Shown: one piece after another, positions 9,117 to 18,371 of the stretch
Layout of the letters: each line of letters opens with the position of its first letter
Position numbering within the stretch: position 1 is the stretch's first letter
Assembly (NCBI RefSeq): GCF_003688995.1
Contig: NZ_PENI01000008.1
Coordinates: forward strand, 1-64,000
Length of the DNA stretch: 64,000 nt
Source of the DNA: Streptomyces shenzhenensis
Lineage (GTDB): Bacteria > Actinomycetota > Actinomycetes > Streptomycetales > Streptomycetaceae
Direction: 5' to 3'
Translations under genes and position numbers: made by a program
Notes under the pieces: model-generated
The model's database searches: none
What the model saw: the letters and a program-made list of their open reading frames with translations, nothing else
What the model was told of the DNA's origin: nothing

Positions 9117-9340
9117 GCCTGGTCACGCTCATCCGGCGACGACACCGAATCTCCGCGTGCAGGACTCCAGACCGCGCCCGCCGCGCAGGCAGGGCAGAGA
9201 ACCTGCGCATCACGGCCGTAGCGGTGGGTGAGCCCCTGGCAGCGCGGGCAGTATCCGAGCTCATCCGGTGAGCAGCGGAGCAGAATCGCGGCGGCCACCC
9301 GGTCCGTCGACGGATCGATGCGCTCGGGCACCCCGTCCAT
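9062..9340 (-). CDS. Small zinc-ribbon hypothetical protein
   Basis: 92 residues from ATG 9340. A compact treble-clef or zinc-ribbon is visible: ELGYCPRCQGLTHRYGRD followed about 15 residues later by LCPACAAG, giving two CxxC pairs. The N-terminus (IDPSTDRVAAAILLRCSPDE) is helical. The C-terminal 20 residues overlap DUF5713 coding sequence and may not be essential. It lies just downstream of the DUF6233 gene on the same strand, a pairing typical of small accessory genes in Streptomyces. The start could be at 9381 in another frame, so the call is moderate. Confidence 0.45.
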   Translation of the reverse strand: MDGVPERIDPSTDRVAAAILLRCSPDELGYCPRCQGLTHRYGRDAQVLCPACAAGAVWSPARGDSVSSPDERDQAHHSRVAINSSTSASVNP

Positions 9341-9397
9341 ATGTCCGAATCTACGTCCGGTGCCGCGCCCAGGCAGGACAAGGAGGCCGGCGCCCGC

Positions 9398-9814
9398 TCA
9401 GGCCGGATCGATGCCCACCTCGGTGTCCGGCCTGCAGAAGGCGCACGCCGCGATGCTCGGGTCGGTGAGCGCGACGCGGGCCTCGTGGACGCGGATCGGG
9501 TGGCAGGTGCCTTTGATCATGGTGCAGTCGTCGACATGGACGGTCGCCGGTGCGAGCCCGTCTGCCGTGCGCTCCTGCTGGACGGCGAACCCGGGCCGTC
9601 CCGTCGACTGCGCCAGGGCCGGGAGCCGGTCCCCGCCCTTGGCCGGTCGGGTCCGGCGCCGTGCGGGCGGTGCCTCGGCACGGGCGAGCGCGGCCTGTAC
9701 GGCGTCACGCTGAAGGCGCAGATAGGTGGCGATCGTCTCGCTCTCGGCGAGCTGCCGTTCCAGGTGCGCCAGGATCGCGCGGAGGCGCGGTGGATCGGGC
9801 GGCAACTCGTTCAC
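9398..9814 (-). CDS. DUF6233 family protein
   Basis: 138 residues from GTG 9814. The opening NELPPDPPRLRAILAHLERQL followed by TIATYLRLQRDAVQAALARA is the signature of DUF6233, an abundant Streptomyces family often found on plasmids and accessory islands. The C-terminal half has VHVDDCTMIKGTCHPIRVHE and IAACAFCRPDTEVGID, with cysteines that may bind metal. An upstream in-frame ATG at 9886 would add a basic tail of low plausibility. Function unknown; the family suggests a mobile-element-rich neighbourhood. Confidence 0.7.
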   Translation of the reverse strand: MNELPPDPPRLRAILAHLERQLAESETIATYLRLQRDAVQAALARAEAPPARRRTRPAKGGDRLPALAQSTGRPGFAVQQERTADGLAPATVHVDDCTMIKGTCHPIRVHEARVALTDPSIAACAFCRPDTEVGIDPA

Positions 9815-9934
9815 GTGTTCGATAATAGGCCGGGTGGACCGTCGGGTGTCCATCGGCCGTGTGGGGCCTGCCCGGCGGGAGGGCACCGTCGCCGGGCCGC
9901 CGGACAGGCATGGAGGGGACGACAGGGCCCAGGG

Positions 9935-11200
9935 TCACGGCGTGGTGAGTGCCTGGAGCCGCCGGCTGCGGGGGGCGAGGGCGCGGACTGCATCGATGGC
10001 GGAGCGGACGGCTCCTTGCTGGCTGTCGGCGTCGTACAGGTAGCTGCCGGCGTAGTGGACGCCGTAGTGCCCTTGGCAGGCGGCGAGCCGGGTGGCGGCC
10101 TGGCGGCCGGGCACGGTGGGCAGAAGCTGCCGGAAGTGGCCCGTGGCGATGATCTCGTTCGGCGGGGTGCGGTGGGTGATCCAGCTCTTGAAGAGATCGG
10201 TGCCCACGAGCGGGCCGAGCCAGCTGGTTGTCTCTGCCCAGTGGCCGTCACTGGTGGTGTTCGAGCTGGACCAGTGGGCACGGTCGGCGGGCATGTGCCG
10301 CGGATCGCGGTGGAGGACCACGGTGGTGGGGACATAGCTGAATTCGGCGAGACGGGCCGCGGCACCGGTGAGCTGCGGGCACTGGTGCAGGAGCCGGGCC
10401 GCCTGGGGAGCGGGCAGGGCAAGGACCACACTGTCGTAGATGAGCGCCTGCCCGTCCGCGCCGTGCACGACGGGCCGGTCGCCGCTGAAGGAGATGTGCC
10501 GGGCGGGCGTGCTGTGGCGGACGGGGGCCCGCAACGCGGCGGTGAGACGGTGGACCAGGGCGCCGAGTCCCGCGGTGAGGGTGTGCCAGATGGGCGCGGC
10601 TTCCGCCTGCTCGGGCGGCGTGCGGGTGCCCCAGGCCGCGGCCGCGCGGGCGGGCATCCGGGCAGCCTGATCGAGGGTGCAGCCGACGAAGGAGGCACAC
10701 CAGGCCAGGACGGCGTGCCGGTACAGGTCGTCAGGGAGGCCGAGGGGGCCGGCGAGGTCGGCGACGGTGATGGTCTGCGGCCCGTTCTCGGCTTCGAGAC
10801 GGGCGGCCTGGGCCAGGAAGGCGCCCAGGGCTTCCCAGGCCGGCCCCGCGAGCGGCTTGCGCCCGGCTTCCGCGTCCCCGGGAGCGTGCGGGGTGACCAG
10901 CAACGGCTCGTCCTGTCCGGCGCGTTGCAGTGTCGTGGTCAGCGGGACCGCGGTGGTGTCGTGGGCCGTGATGCCGAGGGCGCGACACAGGGCGGTGTGG
11001 TCGGGGTAGGCGGTCGGCGAGAGGAACTGGGCGCCCAGGTCGAGGTCGAGGGTGCCGTGTTCGGCGGTGGTGACGGGGACGGTGCGGATATTGCCGCCCG
11101 GCCGGTCGGTGGCCTCGTACACGGTGATGTCATGGTCTTCGTCCAGGAGCCAGGCCGCCGTCAGTCCGGCGATGCCCGCCCCGATGATCGCGATACGCAT
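9935..11200 (-). CDS. FAD-dependent amine oxidase-type flavoprotein
   Basis: About 421 residues from ATG 11200, with GAAGGGA about 12 bp upstream; an in-frame GTG at 11221, abutting the NRPS-like stop, is an alternative. The N-terminus is a dinucleotide fold: IAIIGAGIAGLTAAWLL, then the acidic VYEATDRPGGNI motif. The C-terminus has GVHYAGSYLYDADSQQG, the second FAD contact of monoamine oxidase or desaturase-type proteins. It is the third gene of a three-gene minus-strand locus after the heme-oxygenase-fold and A-PCP-R genes, so it probably oxidises the aldehyde, alcohol or amine product released by the NRPS-like enzyme (inference). Confidence 0.82.
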   Translation of the reverse strand: MRIAIIGAGIAGLTAAWLLDEDHDITVYEATDRPGGNIRTVPVTTAEHGTLDLDLGAQFLSPTAYPDHTALCRALGITAHDTTAVPLTTTLQRAGQDEPLLVTPHAPGDAEAGRKPLAGPAWEALGAFLAQAARLEAENGPQTITVADLAGPLGLPDDLYRHAVLAWCASFVGCTLDQAARMPARAAAAWGTRTPPEQAEAAPIWHTLTAGLGALVHRLTAALRAPVRHSTPARHISFSGDRPVVHGADGQALIYDSVVLALPAPQAARLLHQCPQLTGAAARLAEFSYVPTTVVLHRDPRHMPADRAHWSSSNTTSDGHWAETTSWLGPLVGTDLFKSWITHRTPPNEIIATGHFRQLLPTVPGRQAATRLAACQGHYGVHYAGSYLYDADSQQGAVRSAIDAVRALAPRSRRLQALTTP

Positions 11201-11221
11201 GGGGACGTGTTTTCCCTTCAC

Positions 11222-14200
11222 TCAGGCAGGAATCGACGGGCCGGCGGGGACGGGAGGCTGGAGGAAGCCGGAGTCGATGAAGTAGTCGATGTAGGAGTCG
11301 AGCATCGCGGCGTCCACGGGCGGGCAGGACAGACCGGATCCGTCGATCCCCGCCTCGAAGTTGGTCCGGCCGAAGGTGGGGAAAGTACCCGCGAAGTACA
11401 TCTCCTTGACCGAGATCTCGGATTGGCGCGCCGGTTCGATGAACATCGGCATGAACGGTGCCATCGGCTGGCTGGGGTCGGCGGCGGTGAGGTCGGCCAT
11501 GAAGGCGACCCACTCGTCGTAAGGCACCGTGCGCACCCGGTAGCCGCGGGCGCGGAGCCGCTCGGTCAGCAGGCGTAGCCGGCCGTCGCGGGGGTTGGTG
11601 ATGTGGTGCACGTGTCCGCGGGCCGGCCGGTGGGCGAGGATGTGGGCGATGGCCTGGGCGGTGTAGTCGACGGGCACGAAGTCGAGGGGGAGTTCGATGT
11701 CGGGGGCCAGACCGGTCTCGGCGATGCTGCGGAACAGTGCGCACATCATGGTGTCGGTGTTCCAGACGCCGCCCTCGCGGGTGCCGGTGATCTCGTAGGG
11801 GCGGTGGATGGCGACGGCGAGACCTTGCTGTGCGGCCTGGGCGACGAGGCGTTCGGCGACCCACTTGGTTTCCGGGTAGCCCAGTGAGATGCGTTCGGCG
11901 AAGCGCAGCGGGGTGTCTTCTTCGACGTGCCGCACACCGGCGATGCCGAACCCGGCGATGACGGCGATGCTGGAGACGTAGTGGAACGCCTTGGCGGGGC
12001 CGATGCGTGCGAGATCGAGCATGGTACGGGTGCCGCCCACATTGATGGCCTGCAACGCGGCGTACGGGTAGGCGAAGTTCACGCGTGATCCGCCGTGCAG
12101 GAGGGTGTCACTGCCCTCACCCAGCGCCTGGAACGCGGCCGGATCGAGGCCGAAGCGCGGGGCCGCCAGGTCGGCGGGTACGACGGTGACGTGCTTGCTG
12201 ACGGCTTGGAAGTCGAGTCCGTAGCGGCGCATCCGGGCCGCCAGCCGCTGCCTGCCCTCCGCTTCGCTGTGGGCCCGTACCAGGCAGTACACCTGGGCGG
12301 CAGCCTGGTCACGCACGAGGGCATCCAGAAGGTAGGTGCCCAGGAAACCGGTGGCGCCGCTGAGCACCACACGCCGCCCCCGCGGCGGCAGTCCCGCGGC
12401 GGTCGGGAACGACAGGTGTGCGTCGAGGCGGGACACGGCTTCGAAGTCGACAGCCTGCTCGTCCGTGTCCTGGGCGGCGGCGGTGGTCAGCTCCTCGACG
12501 CGGGCGGCGAAGGTCCGCACGGTGGGGTTGGCCAGCAGGGCACGGATCAGGTAACGGCTGTGCTCCGGGGCCAGGTCGAAGCGGGCCCGGCACCGGGCGG
12601 CCAGCCTCGTGGCCTGCAACGAGTGACCGCCCAGGGCGAAGAAGTCCGTGTCGCGCCCGATGCCCTCACTGATCCCCAGAATCTCCGCCCACAGCTCGGC
12701 GACAGCCGCTTCCACCGGCGTCGAGGCCGCCTGTGTCCCGGTCGAGGCTGCCGAGCCGTGCCGGTCGGCGTCCTGGGCGAGCCGGTCACGGTCGATCTTT
12801 CCGGCACGCGTGAGCGGCAGCCGATCACGCACCAGAATCGGATTGGGCACCATGAACACGGGCAGTCGGTCGCGCAGGAACTCCCGCAGCCGCCAGCTCA
12901 GTTCGGCACCGTCCGCACCCGGTTGCGGGGTCACCCAGGCCACCAGCCGGTCGTGGTCGCCACCGCGCGGTGCGATCACCGCTGTCTCGCGCACCGACTC
13001 GTGGGCGCTGAGGTGGACCTCGATCTCGTCCAGTTCGATGCGGTAGCCGCGCACTTTGACCTGCCGGTCACGGCGGCCCAGGAACTCCAGCACCCCATCC
13101 GGGCGCCAGCGGGCCAGATCACCCGTCCTGTACAACCGGCCGGAGGCATCGGGCCCCAGATGGTCGGGCACGAAGCGCTCCGCGGTGAGCTCCTCGTCCC
13201 CCAGGTAGCCCAGCGCCACCCCGTCGCCGCCCACCCACAACTCGCCCGTCTCTCCCGGAGCGGCCAGGGTGCCGTCCGTACGCACCACGTACGCCGTGGA
13301 GTTGGCCACCGGCGTGCCGATCGGCACCGTCTCCGCATCGGCGGCCAGCCCGGTCATCGCGTGCACCGTCGACAGTGAGGAATTCTCGGTCGGGCCATAG
13401 CCGTTGAGCAGCACCCCGGGCCGGCCGTGGGCCAGCACCCGACGCACCGCCTCAGGCGAAAGGGCATCCCCACCCGCGATCAGGCACCGCAGACGGGCGA
13501 ACATCTCCGGACGTACCTTGGCCATCTGGTGGAACAGGCCCGCGCTCAGCCACATCACACTCACACGCTCGCTGCCGAGCACGTCTTCCAGGGCGTCGGC
13601 GGCCAGCAGAGTGTCCACCTCGGCCAGCACGAGCCGGGCCCCGTTGAGCAGGGCCGCGAACCACTCGAAGCAGGAGACATCGAAGGTCGGGCTGGTCGTG
13701 GCCAGCAGCACGTCCCGGGGCGTCAGCCGCAGCCGCTCATCACCCTGGCACACCAGCCGTACCGGGCCGCGGTGGGGCACAACAACCCCTTTGGGCACGC
13801 CTGTTGACCCCGAGGTGAAGATCACGTAGGCGGGATCGTCCTGACCGACCTGAACCTTGTCCGATGCCCCGGTACGGTCGAACGCGGCGTGGATGTCCGC
13901 GACCCGGGCGTGTTCAGCGACCAGTTCCTGGTGACCGGCGCTGGTGACCACCAGGCCGGCCTGTGCGTCCTTGAGCAGTTGTAGCAGGTGCTGCCGCGGG
14001 TAGTGGGGGTCCAGCGGCAGGTAGGCGCCACCGGCCCGCAGCACCGCGAGCACGGCCGCCACGCACGCCACCGAGCGTTCCAGCAGCACCCCCACCACGT
14101 CGCCCGGCTTGACGCCACTGGCGACCAGGTGGTCGGCCAACCGACCCACCCGGTCGTCCAGTTCGCCGTAAGTCACTCGCTCACGGCCCTGGCAGACCGC

Positions 14201-14350
14201 GACCGCCCCCGGGCGTGCCTTGGCCTGCCTGATGAACAGATCTGACACGCTCGCCTCGCGCGGATAGGCGGTGACGGTGGCGTTCCAGCGGCGTACCTGC
14301 GCGTGGTGATCCTGCGGCGAGAACTCACGGGTATCCGATATGGGTGTCAT
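11222..14350 (-). CDS. NRPS-like carboxylate reductase: adenylation-PCP-thioester reductase
   Basis: 1042 residues from ATG 14350, with a GGAG site. Adenylation domain about 30-525: YVIFTSGSTG (175-184), NGYGPTEN (316-323), YRTGDLARWRPDG (407-419), RRDRQVKVRGYRIELDEIE, and Lys518 in TRAGKID. By manual alignment to GrsA the ten specificity residues read D-V-F-W-I-G-G-S-L-K, closest to the valine code D-A-F-W-I/L-G-G-T-F-K that I recall. The carrier domain has FFALGGHSLQ with Ser578. The reductase domain (about 660-1030) has GATGFLG and catalytic Tyr825/Lys829 in GYPETKW. There is no condensation domain, so one acid is activated and released reductively. NAD(P)H dependence is family knowledge. 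Confidence 0.93.
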   Translation of the reverse strand: MTPISDTREFSPQDHHAQVRRWNATVTAYPREASVSDLFIRQAKARPGAVAVCQGRERVTYGELDDRVGRLADHLVASGVKPGDVVGVLLERSVACVAAVLAVLRAGGAYLPLDPHYPRQHLLQLLKDAQAGLVVTSAGHQELVAEHARVADIHAAFDRTGASDKVQVGQDDPAYVIFTSGSTGVPKGVVVPHRGPVRLVCQGDERLRLTPRDVLLATTSPTFDVSCFEWFAALLNGARLVLAEVDTLLAADALEDVLGSERVSVMWLSAGLFHQMAKVRPEMFARLRCLIAGGDALSPEAVRRVLAHGRPGVLLNGYGPTENSSLSTVHAMTGLAADAETVPIGTPVANSTAYVVRTDGTLAAPGETGELWVGGDGVALGYLGDEELTAERFVPDHLGPDASGRLYRTGDLARWRPDGVLEFLGRRDRQVKVRGYRIELDEIEVHLSAHESVRETAVIAPRGGDHDRLVAWVTPQPGADGAELSWRLREFLRDRLPVFMVPNPILVRDRLPLTRAGKIDRDRLAQDADRHGSAASTGTQAASTPVEAAVAELWAEILGISEGIGRDTDFFALGGHSLQATRLAARCRARFDLAPEHSRYLIRALLANPTVRTFAARVEELTTAAAQDTDEQAVDFEAVSRLDAHLSFPTAAGLPPRGRRVVLSGATGFLGTYLLDALVRDQAAAQVYCLVRAHSEAEGRQRLAARMRRYGLDFQAVSKHVTVVPADLAAPRFGLDPAAFQALGEGSDTLLHGGSRVNFAYPYAALQAINVGGTRTMLDLARIGPAKAFHYVSSIAVIAGFGIAGVRHVEEDTPLRFAERISLGYPETKWVAERLVAQAAQQGLAVAIHRPYEITGTREGGVWNTDTMMCALFRSIAETGLAPDIELPLDFVPVDYTAQAIAHILAHRPARGHVHHITNPRDGRLRLLTERLRARGYRVRTVPYDEWVAFMADLTAADPSQPMAPFMPMFIEPARQSEISVKEMYFAGTFPTFGRTNFEAGIDGSGLSCPPVDAAMLDSYIDYFIDSGFLQPPVPAGPSIPA

Positions 14351-14449
14351 GGGTATGCTCCGCGTGCTCGTGGGGATGGTGTCACTGAAGCAGTTCGCTC
14401 TCCGGCAGGTGGCAGCGAGACCGGTCGAAGATGTGGGGCACTGCGGCCA

Positions 14450-15136
14450 TCACCGGGATCCGCGGGCGGTCGGATCGAGGGCCGCGGACCAGAAACCGGC
14501 CAGTACGGGTTCGACCTGGGCGACCGCGTACTCGACCATGGCCGGCGACTCCCCGTGAGCCAGGCCGAAGGCGGCCACCTCGCGAGCGCCATCGACGAAG
14601 CGGTCCGGCGCACTCCGGAACAACTCGAAGTAGTCCGTCACCGGCTCGGGCAGCGGCGAGTCCGACGCCCTCAGGGCATCGGTCAGCGCGGAGCAGACGC
14701 CGCACCACAGCAACAGGTCCGCACGGATCGCGCAGGCCGCCTCGGCCGGTCCCGCCCGCATCGCCAGCCAACCCATCAGTGAACCGAATGCCCGCATCCC
14801 GGCCGGCGGACGCTCACCGCGTATCTCGTCCGCGCTCCTGCCCAGCGCACTCGCACAGGCCAGCAGAGGGGGCTCGCAGTCCAGCACCAGCCGCGCCAGA
14901 TCCAGGAAATAGCCGGCCACGGGACGCTGCGGATGGCGGGCGGCCAGTGTGGCAAACGCCGCCACCTCCGCGGTGTGCGCGTGATATTCGCCCACCACCA
15001 CCCTCGCCACCTCGGCTGCGCCGGCCTCCCCTGCCGCGACAGCCGCCACCAACCGATTCGCATGCACGTGGGCGGCGATATCCGGTGTCGTCGCCTTCAA
15101 CAGAAAATCCACGCCGTGTGCCACGGCAACCTCCAT
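14450..15136 (-). CDS. Heme-oxygenase-fold / TenA-like protein
   Basis: About 228 residues from ATG 15136 (GTG 15157 is also possible; neither start has a strong ribosome site). All-helical; the N-terminal HGVDFLLKATTPDI, the central VVGEYHAHTAEVAAFATLA and the terminal EVAAFGLAHGESPAMVEYA resemble TenA/PqqC/heme-oxygenase-fold proteins. Some of these (HDO type) are non-heme di-iron oxygenases in biosynthesis. It is 99 bp upstream of the A-PCP-R gene on the same strand, so probably its operon partner. Whether the di-iron ligand set is complete cannot be settled by eye. Thiaminase or regulator functions are less likely in this context. Confidence 0.6.
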   Translation of the reverse strand: MEVAVAHGVDFLLKATTPDIAAHVHANRLVAAVAAGEAGAAEVARVVVGEYHAHTAEVAAFATLAARHPQRPVAGYFLDLARLVLDCEPPLLACASALGRSADEIRGERPPAGMRAFGSLMGWLAMRAGPAEAACAIRADLLLWCGVCSALTDALRASDSPLPEPVTDYFELFRSAPDRFVDGAREVAAFGLAHGESPAMVEYAVAQVEPVLAGFWSAALDPTARGSR

Positions 15137-15287
15137 CACCTGGCGGTCGATTCCCACCCACCTGAATAGAACTGCACCCCAGGCACAGAACAGAGGCAGG
15201 AAGCACTGCCGGCGTGAACGCGTTGAACACCTAAGAACACTTCGAGCCACCCCGACTGAAACCGCCGGTGCTACGGACCTTCTTCAG

Positions 15288-16181
15288 TCACGGTTGGTGA
15301 CCGTCCGTCCATGGCACCCGGAATCCAGCCGGAGCCCCGTGCTGCGCCGGGATCCTCTCCAGGACGCCGCCCGCGAAGATGTCGTACAGGGGGAGTGTCT
15401 CCAGGTGGACGTAGCCGATGTGGCAGTCGCAGGTGGTCAGGGGGCAGGTGCGGGGGCGCAGGGCCCGGCGGTAGGAGCCGTCGTACAGGTTGCCCAGCTC
15501 CGAGCGGACGAAGTGGCAGCGGCGCACCGTGCCGTCGCCGTCCACCGATATGACCGACTCGCCCGTACGGCACGGCAGGCCCGCGCTGCGGTGCGGATGG
15601 CGGCTGTACGGGAAGAGCGGGTCGAGGGCGCTCCACCGGTCGGCCTCGGCATCGGTGTAGGTGTGCCCCTCGGCGGCGTTGACCCACAGATACACCTGGG
15701 CGGGGAGATCGGCGCGCAGGCGGCGCGCGTGCTCCAGGTGCTCGGGAAGACCGACGACACCGACGCTGTGGCGGACCCCGCGCCCGGCCAGGTCGTGACA
15801 CTTGGCCAGGAAACGGTCGTACGGCGTCTGCCCGGGGTGGAAGGTGCACCACAGGGCGAGGGTGTCCAGGTCGGCGGCGTCCAGCCAGTCCGTACGGCAG
15901 CTGAGATTGGTCTGTATCGCCACCCGGCGGACGTGCGGCAGCCGACTCAGCTCAGCGAGCGTACGCCGGTACCAGGAGCGCACCAGGCCCTCGCCCCACG
16001 GCGTGAACAGCAGGGAGAGCCGGTCGTCCTGCTGTGCGGCCGCCCAGGCGGCGAACCGCTCCAGCGCGGCGCGGTCCGCGGTCAGCTGGGCGCGCGTGTC
16101 CCGGCGCTTGGCGAAGGGACAGTACGGGCAGTCGTAGTCGCACGACGCCAGCGGGCCACGGTAGAGGATGGTCAGGTCCAT
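15288..16181 (-). CDS. STM4011-family radical SAM protein
   Basis: 297 residues from ATG 16181. The iron-sulfur motif CDYDCPYC (CxxxCxxC) appears at about residues 14-21, followed by FTPWGEGLVRSWYRR. A late cysteine cluster (GDGTVRRCHFVRSELGN, CPLTTCDCHIG) could hold an auxiliary cluster, as in SPASM-like enzymes. The overall sequence and gene order match STM4011, named after a Salmonella locus of unknown function. It is the last gene of the minus-strand STM4011-4015 operon, 10 bp after STM4012. It presumably makes a 5'-deoxyadenosyl radical; the substrate is unknown. Confidence 0.85.
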   Translation of the reverse strand: MDLTILYRGPLASCDYDCPYCPFAKRRDTRAQLTADRAALERFAAWAAAQQDDRLSLLFTPWGEGLVRSWYRRTLAELSRLPHVRRVAIQTNLSCRTDWLDAADLDTLALWCTFHPGQTPYDRFLAKCHDLAGRGVRHSVGVVGLPEHLEHARRLRADLPAQVYLWVNAAEGHTYTDAEADRWSALDPLFPYSRHPHRSAGLPCRTGESVISVDGDGTVRRCHFVRSELGNLYDGSYRRALRPRTCPLTTCDCHIGYVHLETLPLYDIFAGGVLERIPAQHGAPAGFRVPWTDGHQP

Positions 16182-16191
16182 GCGGGCTCCG

Positions 16192-17550
16192 TCACTTCGG
16201 TTCGTAGGCGGCCATGCGCTCTTGGACGGCGGCGGAGAACAACTCGGGACCCAGCGCGTCGGAGTGGGCCAGCCCCTCCGGGGAGAGCCGCAGCAGGTCC
16301 TCGCCCGCGGAATCGTCCAGCCAGCCCCGGTCGCCGAACCGGTCGAGCTCGGCGGCGAAATCGTCGCCGGGCGCGCTGCCGAAGCGGGCCCGGTAGTCCG
16401 CGACCCGCATGCCCTCGGCCTGCAGCAGTGACTGCAGCAGATGGCGGCGCCGGGCCTCGTCCTCGGTCATCTCCCAGCCGTAGTCGGCGTGACGGAAGCC
16501 GTCGGCGGAGCGGGCGGTGTAGTCGTCGATGATCCCGCGTATGCGGTGCATGTCCACCGCGTAGTCGAAGGAGTAGTGCAGCGTGGAGGTGTACGAGCGG
16601 GCGCCGCAGCCGAGGCCGACCATGCCGTCGGTCTGGCACGCGTAGTCCTCTCCGCCGGTCGTGGGGGCGCCCGTACGACGGAACATGCGCATCGACACCT
16701 GCTCGTAGCCCCGCGCGAGCAGGTGGTCGCGGCTGTGCCGGTACAGCCGCAGCCGCTGCTCGTCCCACGCGGCCTCGCCGGGCGCCCCGCCGTGATGCCG
16801 GCCCAGACCGGTGAGCGGGCGCACATAGAGGGGGTAGAGGTACAGCTCCTCCGGCTGCCAGGCGAGGGCGGCGTCGAGGGAATACCGCCAGGACGCCTCG
16901 GTCTGGCCGTCGATGCCGTAGATCAGGTCGATGTTGAGGACGGGGATGCCGGCGTCGCGAATCCGGGCGAGGGCCGCTTCCACGTCCGCCCGGCGCTGCG
17001 GGCGTACGGCCGTCCGCGCCTCGGTGTCGATGAAGCTCTGCACCCCCAGGCTCAGCCGCGTGGCGCCGCGGGCGGCGAGCACGGCCAGCCGGTCGGCGGT
17101 CGCCGTGGCGGGCGAGGCCTCCACCGACAGCGGGACGGCGGTCAGATCCGCGCCGAGGCCACGCTCGGCGAGGTCGCACAGGCGATCCAGCTCCGCGGCC
17201 TCCAGAAAGGTCGGAGTACCGCCGCCGAAGGCCGCGTTGGCGAACCGAGCCGTGTCGCCCAGCGCCTCGCGCGCCGCGATCGCCTGACGCTCCAGCGCGT
17301 CCAGATAGGCACCGGCCAGGCCGTCCGGCGCCCCGATCCGGGTGAACAGATTGCAGAAACCGCAGCGCACTTCGCAGAAGGGGATGTGGAAATAGAGCGA
17401 CAGGGCGTCCTTCGGCTCGTCCGCCCACAGTGCGCGCAGGGACCCGCGCTCCCGGGGCAGCGGGCGGTACGCGGTCTTGTGCGGATAGGCGTAGACGTAC
17501 TGCTGGTACGGGCGGACGGCGGGTGCGGCGGCTGCTTCGGTGCCGGTCAT
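16192..17550 (-). CDS. STM4012-family radical SAM protein (HemN/HemW-like)
   Basis: 452 residues from ATG 17550. YFHIPFCEVRCGFCNLF carries the CxxxCxxC cluster in the HemN/HemW context (HIPFC), and FGGGTPTFLEAAEL is the HemN-type GGT motif; the C-terminal part resembles the HemN C-terminal domain (LQAEGMRVADYRARFG). It overlaps STM4013 by 4 bp. HemW-like relatives bind heme and HemN oxidises coproporphyrinogen, but association with STM4011/4013/4014/4015 marks this as the separate uncharacterised family rather than a heme biosynthesis enzyme. Confidence 0.85.
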   Translation of the reverse strand: MTGTEAAAAPAVRPYQQYVYAYPHKTAYRPLPRERGSLRALWADEPKDALSLYFHIPFCEVRCGFCNLFTRIGAPDGLAGAYLDALERQAIAAREALGDTARFANAAFGGGTPTFLEAAELDRLCDLAERGLGADLTAVPLSVEASPATATADRLAVLAARGATRLSLGVQSFIDTEARTAVRPQRRADVEAALARIRDAGIPVLNIDLIYGIDGQTEASWRYSLDAALAWQPEELYLYPLYVRPLTGLGRHHGGAPGEAAWDEQRLRLYRHSRDHLLARGYEQVSMRMFRRTGAPTTGGEDYACQTDGMVGLGCGARSYTSTLHYSFDYAVDMHRIRGIIDDYTARSADGFRHADYGWEMTEDEARRRHLLQSLLQAEGMRVADYRARFGSAPGDDFAAELDRFGDRGWLDDSAGEDLLRLSPEGLAHSDALGPELFSAAVQERMAAYEPK

Positions 17551-18371
17551 CGGGCCTCGTCGACGAAGAAGTGGGCGTAGGGAACGGTCCAGACGACGTC
17601 ATGGCCGATGCGGTGGCCGCAGTAGCCGTCCTCGCCGTACGCGGTGCCGTGGTCGGAGCAGACGATGGCGAAGCACGGGCGGCGGCCCGCGGCGGCTGCG
17701 AAGAGCCGCCCGATGTGCCGGTCCACGTGCTCCAGGGCCGCGGCGTGAGTGGCCCGCGTGTCGCCCGCCTCGCGGGTCGCACCCGGCAGATGGAACCAGT
17801 TGGGCTGGTGCAGGGCCGACACATTCACGAAGAGGAACAGGCGCCGCTCTTGGGGGAGTCCGGCGACGACCTTCTCGGCGCAGGCCACCTGCGCCTCGAA
17901 GGACGTGGGCGAGGGCACGCCGAACTCCGGCTCCCAGTGGCTCTCGTGGAACATCCCGGGCAGGACGGAGCCGAGCGGCCCCTGCTTGTTGAAGAAGCCC
18001 ACGCCGCCGATGCAGACGGTGTGGTAGCCCACGGCGGCCAGACCCGAGATCAGGTCGGGCGTGTCGTAGACGAAGGTGCCGTCCGCCGTGGTCTCGCTGC
18101 CCGCGAAACGGGCGGCGAAGAGCCGCGGATGCGGGCCCGGCGCGGCCGGTGTCGGCAGGAAACCCGCGAACATCGCCTGGTGGGAGGCGTACGTGAAGCT
18201 GCCGGGCGCGTGCCGGCGCTCCCAGGCGCCACCGGGCAGATGCCGGGCCAGGTTCGGCAGGCGTCCGGCCGCCGCCAACTCCTGCGCCACGTCGTAGCGC
18301 AGGGTGTCCAACGTGACCAGCAGGAGGTCGTGGCTGCCCACGACCTCGTTCATGTCAAGCGGTGGTGTCAT
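17547..18371 (-). CDS. STM4013-family sulfatase/phosphatase-fold hydrolase
   Basis: 274 residues from ATG 18371. It shows alkaline-phosphatase-superfamily landmarks: LLLVTLDTLRYDVA near residues 16-29 (metal Asp and a Thr at the nucleophile position), and CSDHGTAYGEDGYCGHRIGH near 240-259 with the Asp-His metal pair. There is no signal peptide, so it is cytoplasmic, unlike many sulfatases. The absence of a C/S-x-P-x-R sulfatase motif argues against a formylglycine sulfatase. It overlaps STM4012 by 4 bp and STM4014 by 17 bp, indicating translational coupling. Substrate unknown. Confidence 0.82.
   Translation of the reverse strand: MTPPLDMNEVVGSHDLLLVTLDTLRYDVAQELAAAGRLPNLARHLPGGAWERRHAPGSFTYASHQAMFAGFLPTPAAPGPHPRLFAARFAGSETTADGTFVYDTPDLISGLAAVGYHTVCIGGVGFFNKQGPLGSVLPGMFHESHWEPEFGVPSPTSFEAQVACAEKVVAGLPQERRLFLFVNVSALHQPNWFHLPGATREAGDTRATHAAALEHVDRHIGRLFAAAAGRRPCFAIVCSDHGTAYGEDGYCGHRIGHDVVWTVPYAHFFVDEAR

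Noticed and set aside
16192..17550. Heme biosynthesis HemN/HemW role
   Set aside because: The radical SAM motif is shared, but the gene is embedded in the STM4011-4015 set with no heme genes.
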